The translations under genes and the position numbers were made by a program. From assembly GCA_016098155.1 (NCBI GenBank), contig JAAAJB010000099.1, positions 4,353 to 68,352 of the forward strand: a stretch of 64,000 bases of DNA, read 5' to 3'. Under the pieces are notes generated by a model. That model was given only the letters and a program-made list of their open reading frames with translations. It was not told where the DNA came from and made no database searches. Each line of letters starts with the position of its first letter. Positions within the stretch are counted from its first letter, which is position 1. Shown piece by piece: positions 13,080-24,192 of this stretch. This DNA comes from Actinomortierella ambigua (taxonomy: Eukaryota > Mortierellomycota > Mortierellomycetes > Mortierellales > Mortierellaceae).

Positions 13080-16004
13080 CAGTGCCGCCAAAGCGCGTTG
13101 AACCGTGCTTTTTTTTCGCTATTCTCTTTTTCCCCCCACCAAACTAGTGTCCGCCTACATAATAGGTTAGCTGCATGTTTCGTTTCACCTTCCTGCATCA
13201 CAAAGCTGTGAGATGGGTAGATGGTGTATGGATCGTTTCTTCTCTACTGGGACGCGTTATGCAACATGCAGATCAATTTACTCCTTCCGTCCTGTCCCGA
13301 CCAACAAGCAACGGTAAATTGTTTGTATTTATGGACAGTGAAAAAAACATTTGTTCGTTCAAGAAATTTTTTGTCGCGTGCCAAACGGTAGCTCGACGGT
13401 ACAGCCAGATCTTTTATTTTTCCCCTGATGGGAGTCAAACTCTGACCAGTGTTGTGCACCAAGCTTTGCATGCACAATATCTCAAGGATAGTACAGTACA
13501 CGCGCATCATTCGCGAAACCTTTTTTTTTTTTGTCATTGTCCTGGGAGGAACGAAGATGCATCGATGACAACATCGTCAAAACCCAAAACTCGACGCCAG
13601 TATAAATTCCTGAACAGATTGCCTGACCATCGGCGAAAAACGATGCTCTCTCTTCTCCCTCTGGTGCATCCCTAGTCAGGAGGCTGGTAATGCCTCTACT
13701 TCAGTACATTTTAAGCGCCTCTGCCCATTGGTAGAAACGAACCATATTCTCCGTGATTGTTTTTTTCTTGATCGCTGTTGGGTGGCAAGGTACACACACG
13801 CGTCACCAGCTACAGCCAGTCCAAGGGAGTGCTTTGTCTGTTCAGGGATAAAAACAAACACACGTAAATACATAGGGATTGTTGATGCTCCTTCATTCTT
13901 ATACGGTGCCAAAGGTATCGTGCCGTTTGCCCCTAGCCAGCGGTCAAGAAGAGTACATTACCGTGCCGCATGGCATGTTATTTTTACTTCAGCTTTACCC
14001 AGGTCGGGTGATTTGTGTACCTAGTGAGGGTGTGATCTATTGATGGAGCGATATTCGAATGTACATCGTTAAAAATGGAGGAGGGTATCATCACGGAGTC
14101 TTTGAAGGCGGTTACCTCTTTATCCTTCCTACGTCCACTTTCGTCGCTCTTAGCATTTCAAGTATGGAGAATCTAAACTTGGGCAACTTTAGGTAATGAC
14201 GAGAGTACAGCACTGGTTCGTTGACCATGAAAAGGAGGGAGGGGGGGTGAACAACTAAGCAGTATGTACACCTTTTCTTTGTGAGAAAGGGGGGGGGGGA
14301 CAGGAAAGGATACCCATCTTGCTGCGATGGTAGTCTGCGCATTGAATGTGGCCTCTACCGAGATTATTGGCAGCTGCCATGATCGTCTACACGAAGATAG
14401 AGAGGAGAAAGAAAGAAAGAAAAAAACTCGCATTCACTCACCCGCCAGGTATATCTCCACGGTCAACTTTCTCACAGCAACTGCGCCTTCTAAACATGCC
14501 AGATCACCACTGTTTGTGTCATTTTCTTTAGTTACCGCGCTAAGAAGGCACTACCGCCCTCTCCTTCAAAAAAAGGTCATCGCAATATGTCCGTCGTCGA
14601 GAATAATGGTTATGCAATCGATTGCCCTACAGTAAATCCTCGGGTACCAGTTATTCCCCATTCTTGACTTTCTTATTGACCAAACTGGCGGAGCTTGCTC
14701 TTTTGATTAGTCCCAGCATGGTGGCATCTATCAAAAAGATGCGTAACGTGTTGCTGGCAAGGCGAATGTTCTGATTTACAGGAGACCATGCACTAGCGAG
14801 ACAGTCGTTTTTAACCGAGGCACAGGTGAGTGTCTTCGCGCCGCAGTAGCAAGAATTTACTCCTCGTGGTTGTGAGACCAACAGATGGAGGTGGGTAGGC
14901 GTAGGTATCATCGTGTTTCTTGGACGTGAATTTTAAAAGAATTCTGCATACAACATGCTTCAGTTTCTAGTTTAATCATGTCATTTTGGTGTTCTGGTTA
15001 GCCGCCAAAAGGAAGCGAAGACTAAATGGTTTTCACTCTGACCCCCCCCTCCTTTTGGACACATATGCTTTCTCCTGTCTTCATGAGTTGAGGTGGAGGA
15101 CAAGGCACGAGTGACAGAGAACAAGTGGAGGTCCGGACATACACTTACACATGTACTACTTGCAAATTTTGGGTGGTGCTGTGGTGCTAGGGCCATCTTT
15201 ACCCCTTCTTTCTTGCCTCGCAGAAAGATGGAAAGACCAGTTTGAACGAAAAGCCCGAAAGTTTGAGCCAATGCGACCGACTGACGATGATATCAACAAG
15301 CATGAGTCTAACGATCTTCATTCTGGGGAGCCAAGGCGGGAGAGGGAGAAGGGTGTGATCCTCTTTGGCCTCCGTTGCAGTTCGCTGTCACCTCCCCCCT
15401 TCCTTTTTTCGTGCACTTGGTATGGTGTCAAGAGCAGATGACCAAGGATAGGATCCCTCCAACGGACCTCCAACGGAAGCGCTAGGTGGATCGAGAAGAT
15501 TCGGGCCGGTTGATCTAAGAGAAGTGGTATGATAGGCAGCCAGGTCTTGTTGGAGGGAGGTTGGTTGAGCAGATGCTTCTGTCGGTCGCGGATTTCGCCT
15601 ACAGACATACGGACCGGCCAGGCAGCAGGCCAGAGAGTGCAGTGCAGTGCAGCTAGAAAAAAGGGCACATCGGTAATCTATAAATGACCATAGTCTTTGT
15701 AATTGAATAGGGCATTTCATTCTCACTGAATGGGGGACTCTTATTCAGTCGATTCTATTAAATTATTGTTCCAATTGAGTCAATTCATTTAGTACTGAGC
15801 AACAGTTGCTTTTTGCTTCCTTTTCCCTCGCCCTCCTGCTGCTGCTTCTCTCTCCCTCTCCATACATCCGAGTCAAACCCTATTGAATACTATTACCGCT
15901 CTGCTATCCTTTGTGGCCTTTCTCAATCGAGGCAAGCCAAATGGGGGATGGGCAGGCCTTTGGAGTGCCTCAAGTACATTTTGTATGCGATAACGGCAGG
16001 CTGT

Positions 16005-16068
16005 TATAAAAATCCTCGCTTGCAGGTTCATCCCCCCCTCCATTCTCCAACCTTTGCAAAATATAAAA
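16005..16068 (+). promoter_or_regulatory. Two TATA-like boxes, predicted medA core promoter
   Basis: TATAAAAA at 16005-16012 and TATAAAA at 16062-16068. Downstream comes a C/A/T-rich stretch with no ATG on the plus strand up to the splice donor at 16323. This is the expected layout for a promoter followed by a non-coding first exon. The transcription start itself is not determined. Confidence 0.5.
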
Positions 16069-16089
16069 CTGCTACTCTTCCCAACATCC

Positions 16090-16322
16090 ACTCGCATCCA
16101 TCTGCAAAACCATTCTTCTCGTATAACGACTCGGTTACATACACTCGTCGCCATCTACACTACACACACACGCACTCTACGTACGCCACACACTCACGCC
16201 TATTCTCAACGTCCCATTTCACACGTCACTCCACCCCTTCGGTCCACGTTTCCCCTTCCCCCAATATCTAATCGCAATCAAAATCCTCGACTCATCTTGT
16301 CGCACTTGCTTTGTCTAAGAAG
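16090..16322 (+). other. Predicted non-coding first exon of medA (5' end approximate)
   Basis: The sequence between the TATA-like box and the donor AAG|GTAAAC (GT at 16323) contains no ATG and is C/A/T-rich. It would splice to 17272, again into ATG-free sequence, giving a leader without upstream start codons. The start coordinate is a guess based on distance from the TATA-like box. Confidence 0.45.
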
Positions 16323-17271
16323 GTAAACGACCGTCCTTCAATGTCTGAGCCATGTTTACTATTTTTTTTTTCTCTTCGGTTGCTTTTGGGTTCCTTTCTG
16401 AAGACTGCATGGGCAGTCCGTGTCGATGTCACCTACCAACTTTCTCCTTCATGGGAGAGGGGTAGGGGAGACGTTGTATGGGTTTTCCATTGGACATTTT
16501 TTTTTGGGTATGGCGAGATTTGCAAATACCTCCCGTTTCCTTCCTCGTGTTTGCCCTTGAGCCTTCTGTGATTTGTTTGTCCAACGAAAGGGGGGGTATG
16601 GACAACCAAAAGGATGGCCAAGTAGACCTACTTTTAGTCACTATCGAGGCTCGTGAGCAAAAGAAAGTCGTTGCAAATGTTGCTTGTCGCTTTTGCGTGA
16701 AATCAGGCCACAGGCCAAAAAAAAAAAAAAAAAAAAAAGGTGGCCAATTTTTCCTCTCTTCTCCCTCGACTTGTTGATCAGAAGTCAAGGACGCGTGTGC
16801 GGAGGGATTGGTTTGCTCGGTTGCTTTTCCTTTCTTCACCATGTGAGAAAGAGTAGGTCGGGCTTCTCATGGGAAAAAAAAAGAGGGGAAGGGGAAGGGG
16901 AGACACGAAGGAGGCGTAGGTTTGGCGACTGCGTGGTCGCATTACACACTTGACTTTTGTGTTGCTGCATCTTTTGTCGATCATCACCCCCTCCCATCAG
17001 ATCACTAAAGGCTCTCTGCGGAGAAGAGAAGAGAAGAGAGAATAACAGGAAGGCAAGGGGAAGGAAGGGGGGGGGTGAAGCAGGCTAGAACTAGTAGGGA
17101 GAAGCGGGGAGGGGAGGGGGGGCATGGGCCAACAAACGCTCTTTAAAATTGGTCGCAAGAGACTTGTGTAAATGAATGAAAGGGCAATCCTCCTCCTTCC
17201 CACTGTTCTTTCTCTTTGTCGACTAACGGCTGTCTTTTTTTCGTTTCTTGCCTTGCTTCTTTCCCATCCAG
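16323..17271 (+). other. Predicted medA leader intron (949 nt)
   Basis: Donor GTAAAC at 16323. The acceptor ends at 17271 after a pyrimidine tract, with a CTAAC branch-point-like motif at 17223-17227, about 45 nt upstream. The intron contains ATGs and a 20-nt A run (about 16719-16738), whereas the flanking predicted exons contain none. This contrast supports removal by splicing. Confidence 0.5.
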
Positions 17272-17371
17272 CCCCCTCCAAATATCAAAAACAGCTAGCT
17301 ACGCTATATTCTTCACGACCCCCTCACCTCCACCATTCTCATTGCCCTCTTACACATAACCTCATTTCACC

Positions 17372-20300
17372 ATGGACATGTCTGCATTCCAAAGTAAGTC
17401 GCCGCAACCTCACCTTCGTCATAGACCTTTATCCCAACCACTCGCATTGCAAGCGGACTTTTCCCTATATCCCCTTCGTTTTTTTTTCGCTCCGCCACGT
17501 CCTTGGTGTTCCCTGACCTTTTTGAAAGTCCTCGACCCTCGGTATCTGGTCCCCCCCCCTTTTTCCGTGAAGTGCAACCCTTTGGGCCAACTTTAATGGT
17601 GTCACTTGTATGCAGTACCCGTGACATTGGGGCAATGTACACCTTGTCCCTTCAACACCTTTGGCCCAAGACATGGTAGATTGTTCCAGCACAGGGGAGG
17701 GAGTAGGAAGGGTCAGACGGCGTCTGTCTCTGGGTAATTTCGCCTGTCTCTGCCTTCTTTTTCATTTGGTCTACGTGTGCACTGATCAATGGGCACAACG
17801 GTGCTGGTGATGGCAGGTGTGCTTCATTTCTTGCTCTTCGTTGGATAGATGTGGTGGAGGAGGAGGGGGGGATGAGCACTTTTTCAGTTACACCATTTCT
17901 TTCTGTTGCTGCTTCGCTGCTGCTACCCCCGGCAGTTAGTCCGGTGGCCCCCCTCCCCTCCGGGTTTTTTTTTCTTTATCACCTCCCCCCTTTCCCCTCT
18001 CCCTCCCTTCGTCCTCGACTTGTTCGTTCATGCTGAATAGCAGAGGGGTGAGAGAGGAAAATTTTTGTTGTACTTTCCAAAAAGTGATGATGTTATGCCC
18101 TCGATTTGATTGACCGAGAGGGATTGCCCTTTTCCTTTGTCATCTCCACTTCACTCCACTGGTCTTCTTACTCTTCTCCGCCCTTTTAAGAGGAGGACTG
18201 ACTTATTATCAATTAATCGCGGAAGACGACAGCTGTCATCATATATATCTCTGGCGGGGTATTGGCCATTCCCTCCTCGTGGGATGTGCGGATGATATGA
18301 AAAAAAAAATCAGCCAGTGTCCGTTGCGAACTGGCCTGACTTTGCTCCTCTTCTGTTTGAAAGTCGTTTTTTTTGTTTGTTATTCATATAAGTATCTGGC
18401 CTGGGTTTCTCTTTTTCTTTTTTTTCGCTTTGTCGATCCTTGCATTGTTCGTTTTCTCTCTCCTTTTTTTTGTTATTGTTTTCTCGTCGAACTTCCTTCC
18501 TCCTCCTACTCTTCTCTCTCTCTCTTTCTCCTGCACTCCTGCTGCCTTTCATCTTGCTACCTCCCTTTCCCTCTCCCCCCACTTCCTGTTTCGGCTTACA
18601 TGAGACAAACGACGACTCACTCACCTTCTCTACCCCTGCCTCCGCCTCCTTCCTCACCTTCTGCTTCGCCCCTCTCAGATTTTGAACCGCGCAAGTTCAC
18701 CATGCCCGAGCCCACAACACCACAGCACCTGCAGACCTCGTCGCAGGTCCACTCGCCCTCCACCCCACAAACCACTGGCACCCAGAATTCCGTCAACACA
18801 CAAGACTCGCTGCCCCAGTCCACACAACACACGCCACAGCACCTGCCTTCACCCTCTACTATCACCACCCCTACCGCCATCAAGACAGAGTTTACTACCC
18901 AGCAGGCGCAGACCCAGCAGGCACAACAACCCCAGTCTCAAACCGCCACCGCCACCGCAGCCACCGCCCAGGCACCAACCATGCCTCGTGTCCTCGAGTA
19001 TAACCCGCACTTTGGCCCCGAAGGTCAGACATTCACCGTCACCCTCCAGTCCAACGTCGACCGCCAGCTGCGCATCGGTTTTGGCACACTGGTAGTAGAG
19101 ACGAGACAGTACTCTGCCAACGGCTACATCACCCTCAGCTGCATCGTCCCCAACTTTGCCATCACAAAGTGGTTTGTCAACAAAGTCCCGCTGTACGTGC
19201 TGCAGATGGAGAATGACTTGGTCCTCGAGAGCTGGCCCTTTGGTGACTACACCTACTACGACAGTATGCCATCGACCAACATGGTCCAGCAACAATCCAA
19301 CAAGCGCCAGAATCCTGCCCCCATCGACACTATGGCCGCCCAACAGCACAAGAATCTCTACGGTGATCTGAACCAGCAGAGCCCCAAGAAAACCCACATC
19401 GAGCTTGGTCTGCCCATGCACGCTACCCAACCCCAGGCACAGCCCAACCAGCTCGGCCCCTTGCCGTCGTCCTCGTCGCTGTCCTCTCTGGCCGGTCGGG
19501 ATGACTATGGTGTGGTCTCTGCTGCCTCGCAGTACGATGCCTTGTATCAGAGCCAGCCTCAGAGCCCCTATGGCTCTCGTCCTCAGATGCCCACGTCCTC
19601 AGCCTATGCCCGCCCCGCAACCAGCAACTACTATGGTGCCAACCAGATCCTCGCCCCCCAAATATCGTCGTACTCGCAGTCGGAGCTGTCTGTTCCCGGC
19701 TACACCATGACCAACAACAGCTACCTGCACGGACAGGCCCCTCCTGCCGTGACCTCGTCGTATGTACCTCCTGCTCATGCCAGCGCTACCAGCATTGGCT
19801 CGAGCCTGCCATTGGCGAGCTACAACCCCTACGCCAGCCTGCTGAACAAGGCCAACCTCAAGTTCCAGGGTAACATGGAAGACATGGCCATCAACTGGAA
19901 CACAGATGAGTGGGAGTCGCACCGTCGTCTCGTGCAGTTCTGGCGTCGCCAGGAGGGCAACGACATCCACTGCAGCTTTGCACCGGTCGCACCTGCTGAG
20001 CGCCAACCGAACAGCATTGTGGTGTCGTGCATCTACTGGGCCGAGAAGAACGACTGCTTCCTGACCTCGGTTGACTGCATCTACCTGCTCGAGTCGCTGA
20101 TCGCCGTGCGCTTCACGGTGGAGGAGAAGAACCGCATCCGTCGCAACCTGGAAGGGTTCCGCCCGATCACAGTGTCCAAGTGCAAGCCCGAGTCGGCCGA
20201 GTTTTTCAAGCTGATCATGAGCTTCCCGAACCCCAAGCCTCGCAACATTGAGAAGGACGTCAAGGTGTTCCCCTGGAAGGTGCTGCCGTTTGCTCTCAAG

Positions 20301-20450
20301 AAGATCATCTCCAAGTACACGGCTTCATACTCGAGCACTGCCTCGATCCAGACCGACGCTTTCCACAACGCAAACTTCCCCAACGGCTCGACACTGCCCA
20401 TCACACCGCAGCAGCAGCAGACCATTCTCGAGTCCAGCTTGATCGTTTAA
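17372..20450 (+). CDS. medA: Medusa (MedA)-family developmental regulator (597 aa)
   Basis: Exons 17372..17393 (22 nt) and 18679..20450. The join A|AT is in frame. The start has a CACCATGG context. MedA proteins (MedA in Aspergillus, Acr1 in Magnaporthe, Ren1 in Fusarium) control conidiophore development, adhesion and virulence traits and are thought to act as nuclear regulators. A Pro/Gln/Thr-rich region precedes an N-terminal conserved domain near residues 108-202 (begins PRVLEYNPHFGPEGQ). The family's C-terminal domain lies near 400-562. It contains WESHRRLVQFWR, VSCIYWAEKNDCFLTSVD, AVRFTVEEKNRIRRNLEGFR and the strongly conserved FPNPKPRNIEKDVKVFPW. The gene follows a very large upstream region and two long introns, suggesting elaborate transcriptional control. 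If exon 1 is wrong, translation could start at the ATG at 18702 with little loss. Confidence 0.9.
17394..18678 (+). other. Long intron (1285 nt) after the first 22 coding bases of medA
   Basis: Donor AAA|GTAAGT at 17394 and acceptor CTCTCAG ending at 18678. Phase 1 is kept across the join. The end of the intron is strongly pyrimidine-rich (about 18370-18678). Together with the leader intron this puts over 2.2 kb of intron before most of the coding sequence. Confidence 0.6.
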
Positions 20451-21065
20451 TTTCCCCACACAAAGCCCCCATTCTACAACCCCACCCCCCCACAATCACC
20501 AAAACACCAACAAAGTAGCGCGGGCGCGAAAAATCAACACATCGTTCACTTATATATCAAGGCCTTTCCCCAGTCGAGCAGCGCTCGCCTGTTCTCCCAC
20601 CTTTACTCTCCTTTTTTTTCCTATTCTCTTTGTGTCCGTGTAACTTGCCAAAAATCCTTTCTTCCCTCCCTTTTATTCTTCTGTCTGCAGTTCCCTTTCT
20701 TTATGTGCATTACGCTTTGTTCTTTCAAAAAACCTTGTAGTTTAGTTTCCTTCCCATTGTACAGTTTCTCTTTCCTTTTATTAAGGCGCATTTGCACAAG
20801 TAAAGTTCCTTGTTCAATCTTTAAACCTTGATCTACGACGACTATGTGTGTTGAGCAATCCTATATGAACCTCCTACCAAAAAAAAAAAAAATAAACAAG
20901 AGATAGAAATTGAAAAATAAATTCTACCATTTATAAACATCATATATTCATTTTCCATTCACCCTCTGCTGGACTGCTTTTTTATTCCAACGGTTGTTTA
21001 GGCGGGATCTCTTGGTGCATTCAGTTTGCATTCCCCCTTTTTTACTCATTCAAACGTTGGACGCA
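20451..21065 (+). other. medA 3' UTR and deoxyhypusine synthase promoter
   Basis: The 615-nt gap is T-rich and carries no gene. It contains an A-rich stretch with AATAAA at 20891-20896 (likely medA poly(A) signal) and a TATAAAC at 20932-20938 that may serve the downstream gene. Confidence 0.6.
20891..20896 (+). terminator. Poly(A) signal AATAAA, likely medA
   Basis: AATAAA directly after a run of A residues, 441 nt after the medA stop codon. The next gene starts only 170 nt further on. Confidence 0.5.
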
Positions 21066-22322
21066 ATGGACCAGGCAACGGCATTACCCGAGGCAACACA
21101 GGCTGCAGTGTTTGTGCAGTCGACCGAGATGCCAGCGGACTCGGTGGTGATCCAAGGAGTGGACTTTAACAAGCCGGTGACGCTGGATTCGTTGTTGTCG
21201 ACGTTTGTACGGAGCGGGTTCCAAGCTTCGGCGGTCGGGCAGGCGATTGAAATCATCAACGAGATGCGGTCATGGCGTCTATCGGACGAGCCAATGCCGA
21301 CGGCATCGAATGTCGGGGAGGATGAGATTGACCCAAAGTTGCTGGACCCAGAATACCGAGCATCGGTGAAGTGCAAGATCTTTTTGGGTTACACATCGAA
21401 CCTGGTGTCGTCCGGCTTGCGGGAGGTGATCCGATTCCTGGTGCAGCACAAGATGGTGGATGTGTTGGTGTCGTCGGCAGGAGGCGTGGAGGAGGACTTT
21501 ATCAAGTGTTTGGCGCCAACGTACCTGGGCGAGTTTGCGTTGAAGGGCGAGACATTGCGTCGGCAGGGGTTGAACCGGATTGGGAATCTGTTGGTACCTA
21601 ACGATAACTATTGTAAATTTGAGGACTGGGTGGTGCCCATCCTGGACCAGATGCTGAAGGAACAAGAGGAGCAACAGCCACTCGAGCCCGGTGAGGATAA
21701 GGTCCTGTGGACGCCGTCCAAGGTGATCCGGCGGTTGGGACGGGAGATCAAGAATGAAGAGTCGATCTATTATTGGGCGTGGAAGAACGACATTCCTTGC
21801 TTTTGCCCGGCCCTGACCGATGGATCGTTGGGCGATATGATCTACTTCCACTCGTACAAGAACCCAGGGCTTGTCATTGACATTGTCGCTGATATCCGGG
21901 CCATGAACAATCAGGCTGTCTTTGCAAAGAAGACGGGAGTCATCATCTTGGGCGGCGGTGTTGTCAAGCACCATATTTGCAATGCCAATCTTATGGTATG
22001 TATTGTTTGTATATTACTGATGATGCTCTTTTTTGAATTGTAGTCTTTTGTTTTTGATGAAACACGGTCAGCCTGACATACCAACATCGATGGTCTTATT
22101 CTTCTCTCCACTTAGCGCAACGGTGCTGATTATGCAGTATTCATCAACACGGGCCAGGAGTTTGATGGAAGTGATGCTGGTGCTCGCCCCGACGAGGCCG
22201 TGTCCTGGGGCAAGATCCGTATGGACGGCAAGACCGTCAAGGTTTACACGGATGCCACCATCGCCTTCCCTCTTATCGTCTCCCAGACGTTTGCCAAAGA
22301 TATTCAGCATGCAAAGCAATAG
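21066..22322 (+). CDS. DYS1: Deoxyhypusine synthase (378 aa)
   Basis: Exons 21066..21995 and 22116..22322, both phase 0. The enzyme transfers the aminobutyl group of spermidine, with NAD, to one lysine of eIF5A, the first step of hypusine formation in the cytosol. Length matches the family (human 369 aa). Visible blocks include [72 protein letters not shown] and [19 protein letters not shown]. The catalytic lysine in VSWGKIR is Lys343 here, equivalent to human Lys329. The start is the first ATG in a well-aligned position. An upstream in-frame extension to 20994 lacks an ATG and is not conserved-looking. The active site appears intact. I am very sure of this call. Confidence 0.96.
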
Positions 22323-22523
22323 ACCAAACTTTTTTGTTTTTGTGACTTCTCAATTTTAGAGCATTTTTTTTTCTCTTTTGATGCTCGGCATGTTGAAGTG
22401 ATCAACATCGCCTCGCTTCTTCATTGGTCCCATCGAGTGAGAAGACAGTACACCACCGTCATTCTGTATTCATATTCTCACAGTCCACACCAACAAGAAG
22501 AAATCAGCCCTCCCCCCTACAAT

Positions 22524-23989
22524 ATGACAGTCGAGACAGATAGAAAGATCCGTTCCTTGGCCCGTATGGTGCTAGGCTACATCACAGAGCCGCAGTCGAT
22601 CCAGATTCCCGAGCTGACAGCCACTGTCTCCGGTGTCGATGAGCTTGCCGACAAGCTGTTTGAGAGCCTCGATCTTAACGGCAATCCCACAGAGGCAAAG
22701 AGGAACAACGATGAAGAATGGGATGGTGTGGATTTTGGTACCAAGCTAGGTAAGGGCAAAGTTTTCCATCAAAACTTGGATCTGAGAGGAGAGAGGGGGA
22801 GAGAGGGAGAGAGGGAGAGAGGAATGATCAGAGTGATTGCTACTCTTTTTATCATTAACACAATCAACCCCCTCCTCTCCCTCTTTTTTATTTCGTGATT
22901 CTAGCCAACTTGGGCACAGTGTTCTCCAGCGACATCACGCGCTTCACGATCGCGTGCAAGCCTCCAGCCGATCCCGCGACGGTGCTCGGGATGACGGACA
23001 AGTTGGGCGAGACCTGTTTCCGACTAGCCGGGTACATGAGTCTGGTGCCGAAGGAGAGCGCGGGTCTTCTCTACCGCCAGGAGCTGCTCACCAAGGCCAA
23101 CGAGATCCTGTTAGCGACCGCCTCGCTGCTGTGCGAGTTTCTGGGTGAGGAAACAGAGACGGACGAGGACGCGCGCGAGCACGCCGAGGTGTTGGCCCTG
23201 TTGAGCGAGAAGCGCGTGTCGTTTGAGACCAAGCGTGGGTATCTGATCAAGACGGGCATCTGTTGGGAGGCCTGCCAGATCTTTGAGCTGTGCTCAAAGA
23301 CGAACCAGGAGGCTACCCGCAAGCAGTGGGGCTCGATGATGGCGACGCTCGATGATGCCATTTCGGAGGTTCAGGACATGTTGGACGAGAGCAACGAAGA
23401 TGACGGCGACGATGATGATGATGATGATGATGAGAGTGGGAACGAGAGCGACGATAGCGATGATGGTTGGGGAAAGTCGACCAAGATGACCGAGGAGGAG
23501 AAGCAGACGAGCGTCAAGTGCCAATCGTTGCTCAAGCTGACCAAGATGTTGTTGAAGAAGCTGCAGCAGCGCTGCCTGGATTGCCCACCACCGACGCATA
23601 TCGACCGGTCGGTTGGTGCTCCCACGACAACAGCAACAACAGCAACAAAAACAACAGAGGAACCTTCCGCCGCCACCCCTGAGAGGATACCCGAGACAAC
23701 ACGGTGCGAGCTGTCCAAGGCGGATCTGGCGCAGATGTGGGACCAGCTGTATATCCGGGCTCAACAGATCCTGGCCATGGCGGATGAGGTGGCGTCGTCG
23801 CTGTACTCACCCCAGGATCGGCCGGCCTTGGTGGGGTTGGTCAAGGAGCTGTGCAGGCGTGATCGGGAGGTGGCGCGGGTCGGACGACTGTTTGTGCAGG
23901 GGCAGGCGGATCAAGAGAGGTGGCTCGATATGTGCGAGGCTCAGCTGGACAAGATCCTGACCAGTGTCATGGATCAACCCATTCAGTAG
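22524..23989 (+). CDS. GCIP / cyclin-D1-binding protein 1-like protein (436 aa)
   Basis: Exons 22524..22749 and 22905..23989, joined G|CC in frame. The protein resembles the Grap2 and cyclin-D-interacting (GCIP, human CCNDBP1) family of all-helical proteins that bind cyclin D and helix-loop-helix factors. The recognisable core is near residues 75-185: TVFSSDITRFTIACKP, DKLGETCFRLAGYMSLVPKE and LLYRQELLTKANEIL. An acidic Asp/Ser/Glu tract (residues about 240-265) and a Thr/Asn-rich linker precede a second helical half. The start codon at 22524 lies only 201 nt after the deoxyhypusine synthase stop on the same strand. Function in fungi is not established. A role in cell-cycle or transcription control is inferred from animals only. 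Confidence 0.75.
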
Positions 23990-24192
23990 CATAGCAACAA
24001 TAATAGTAATAATGAAAAAAAAACAAGTCTCTGAAAGTCTGAAGCTCTGTAACAAAAAGCCCCTTTTTCAAAGTCAATTACAATTTACTGAGGGAATGTT
24101 GGTGGCGTTGACTGACCCTTATTTTTTTGCCATTCGTTTCTTTTGGTAGCTTTAATCTCCTGTTCGTTTCGCCTCTAATTGTCGCCGAGTCA

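Larger units (their letters stand above)
5275..16061. other. About 10.8 kb without a recognisable gene
   Basis: After the 3' UTR of the first gene, no open frame up to the medA promoter exceeds about 175 codons. None shows domain-like composition, and none can be joined to others through convincing splice sites. The sequence holds ACAG repeats (about 5949-5994), a CA tract (7228-7290), a three-copy TTGATCAG array (8047-8075), T runs (e.g. 9028-9048), a GAA array (about 9590-9616) and a TGG array (about 13055-13079). I saw no reverse transcriptase, transposase, terminal repeats, tRNA or rRNA. In a region where genes otherwise sit 0.2-1 kb apart, this is a true desert. It may be regulatory DNA for medA, decayed sequence, or hold non-coding RNA that I cannot detect. 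Confidence 0.65.

Noticed and set aside
13175..13675. 166-codon plus-strand open frame in the gene desert
   Set aside because: No recognisable motif, no neighbouring exons, and composition like the surrounding non-coding DNA.
5275..16061. Transposable element or CRISPR-like array in the desert
   Set aside because: No terminal repeats, target-site duplications, reverse transcriptase or transposase motifs, and no spaced direct repeats were seen. CRISPR arrays are also not expected in a fungal nucleus.
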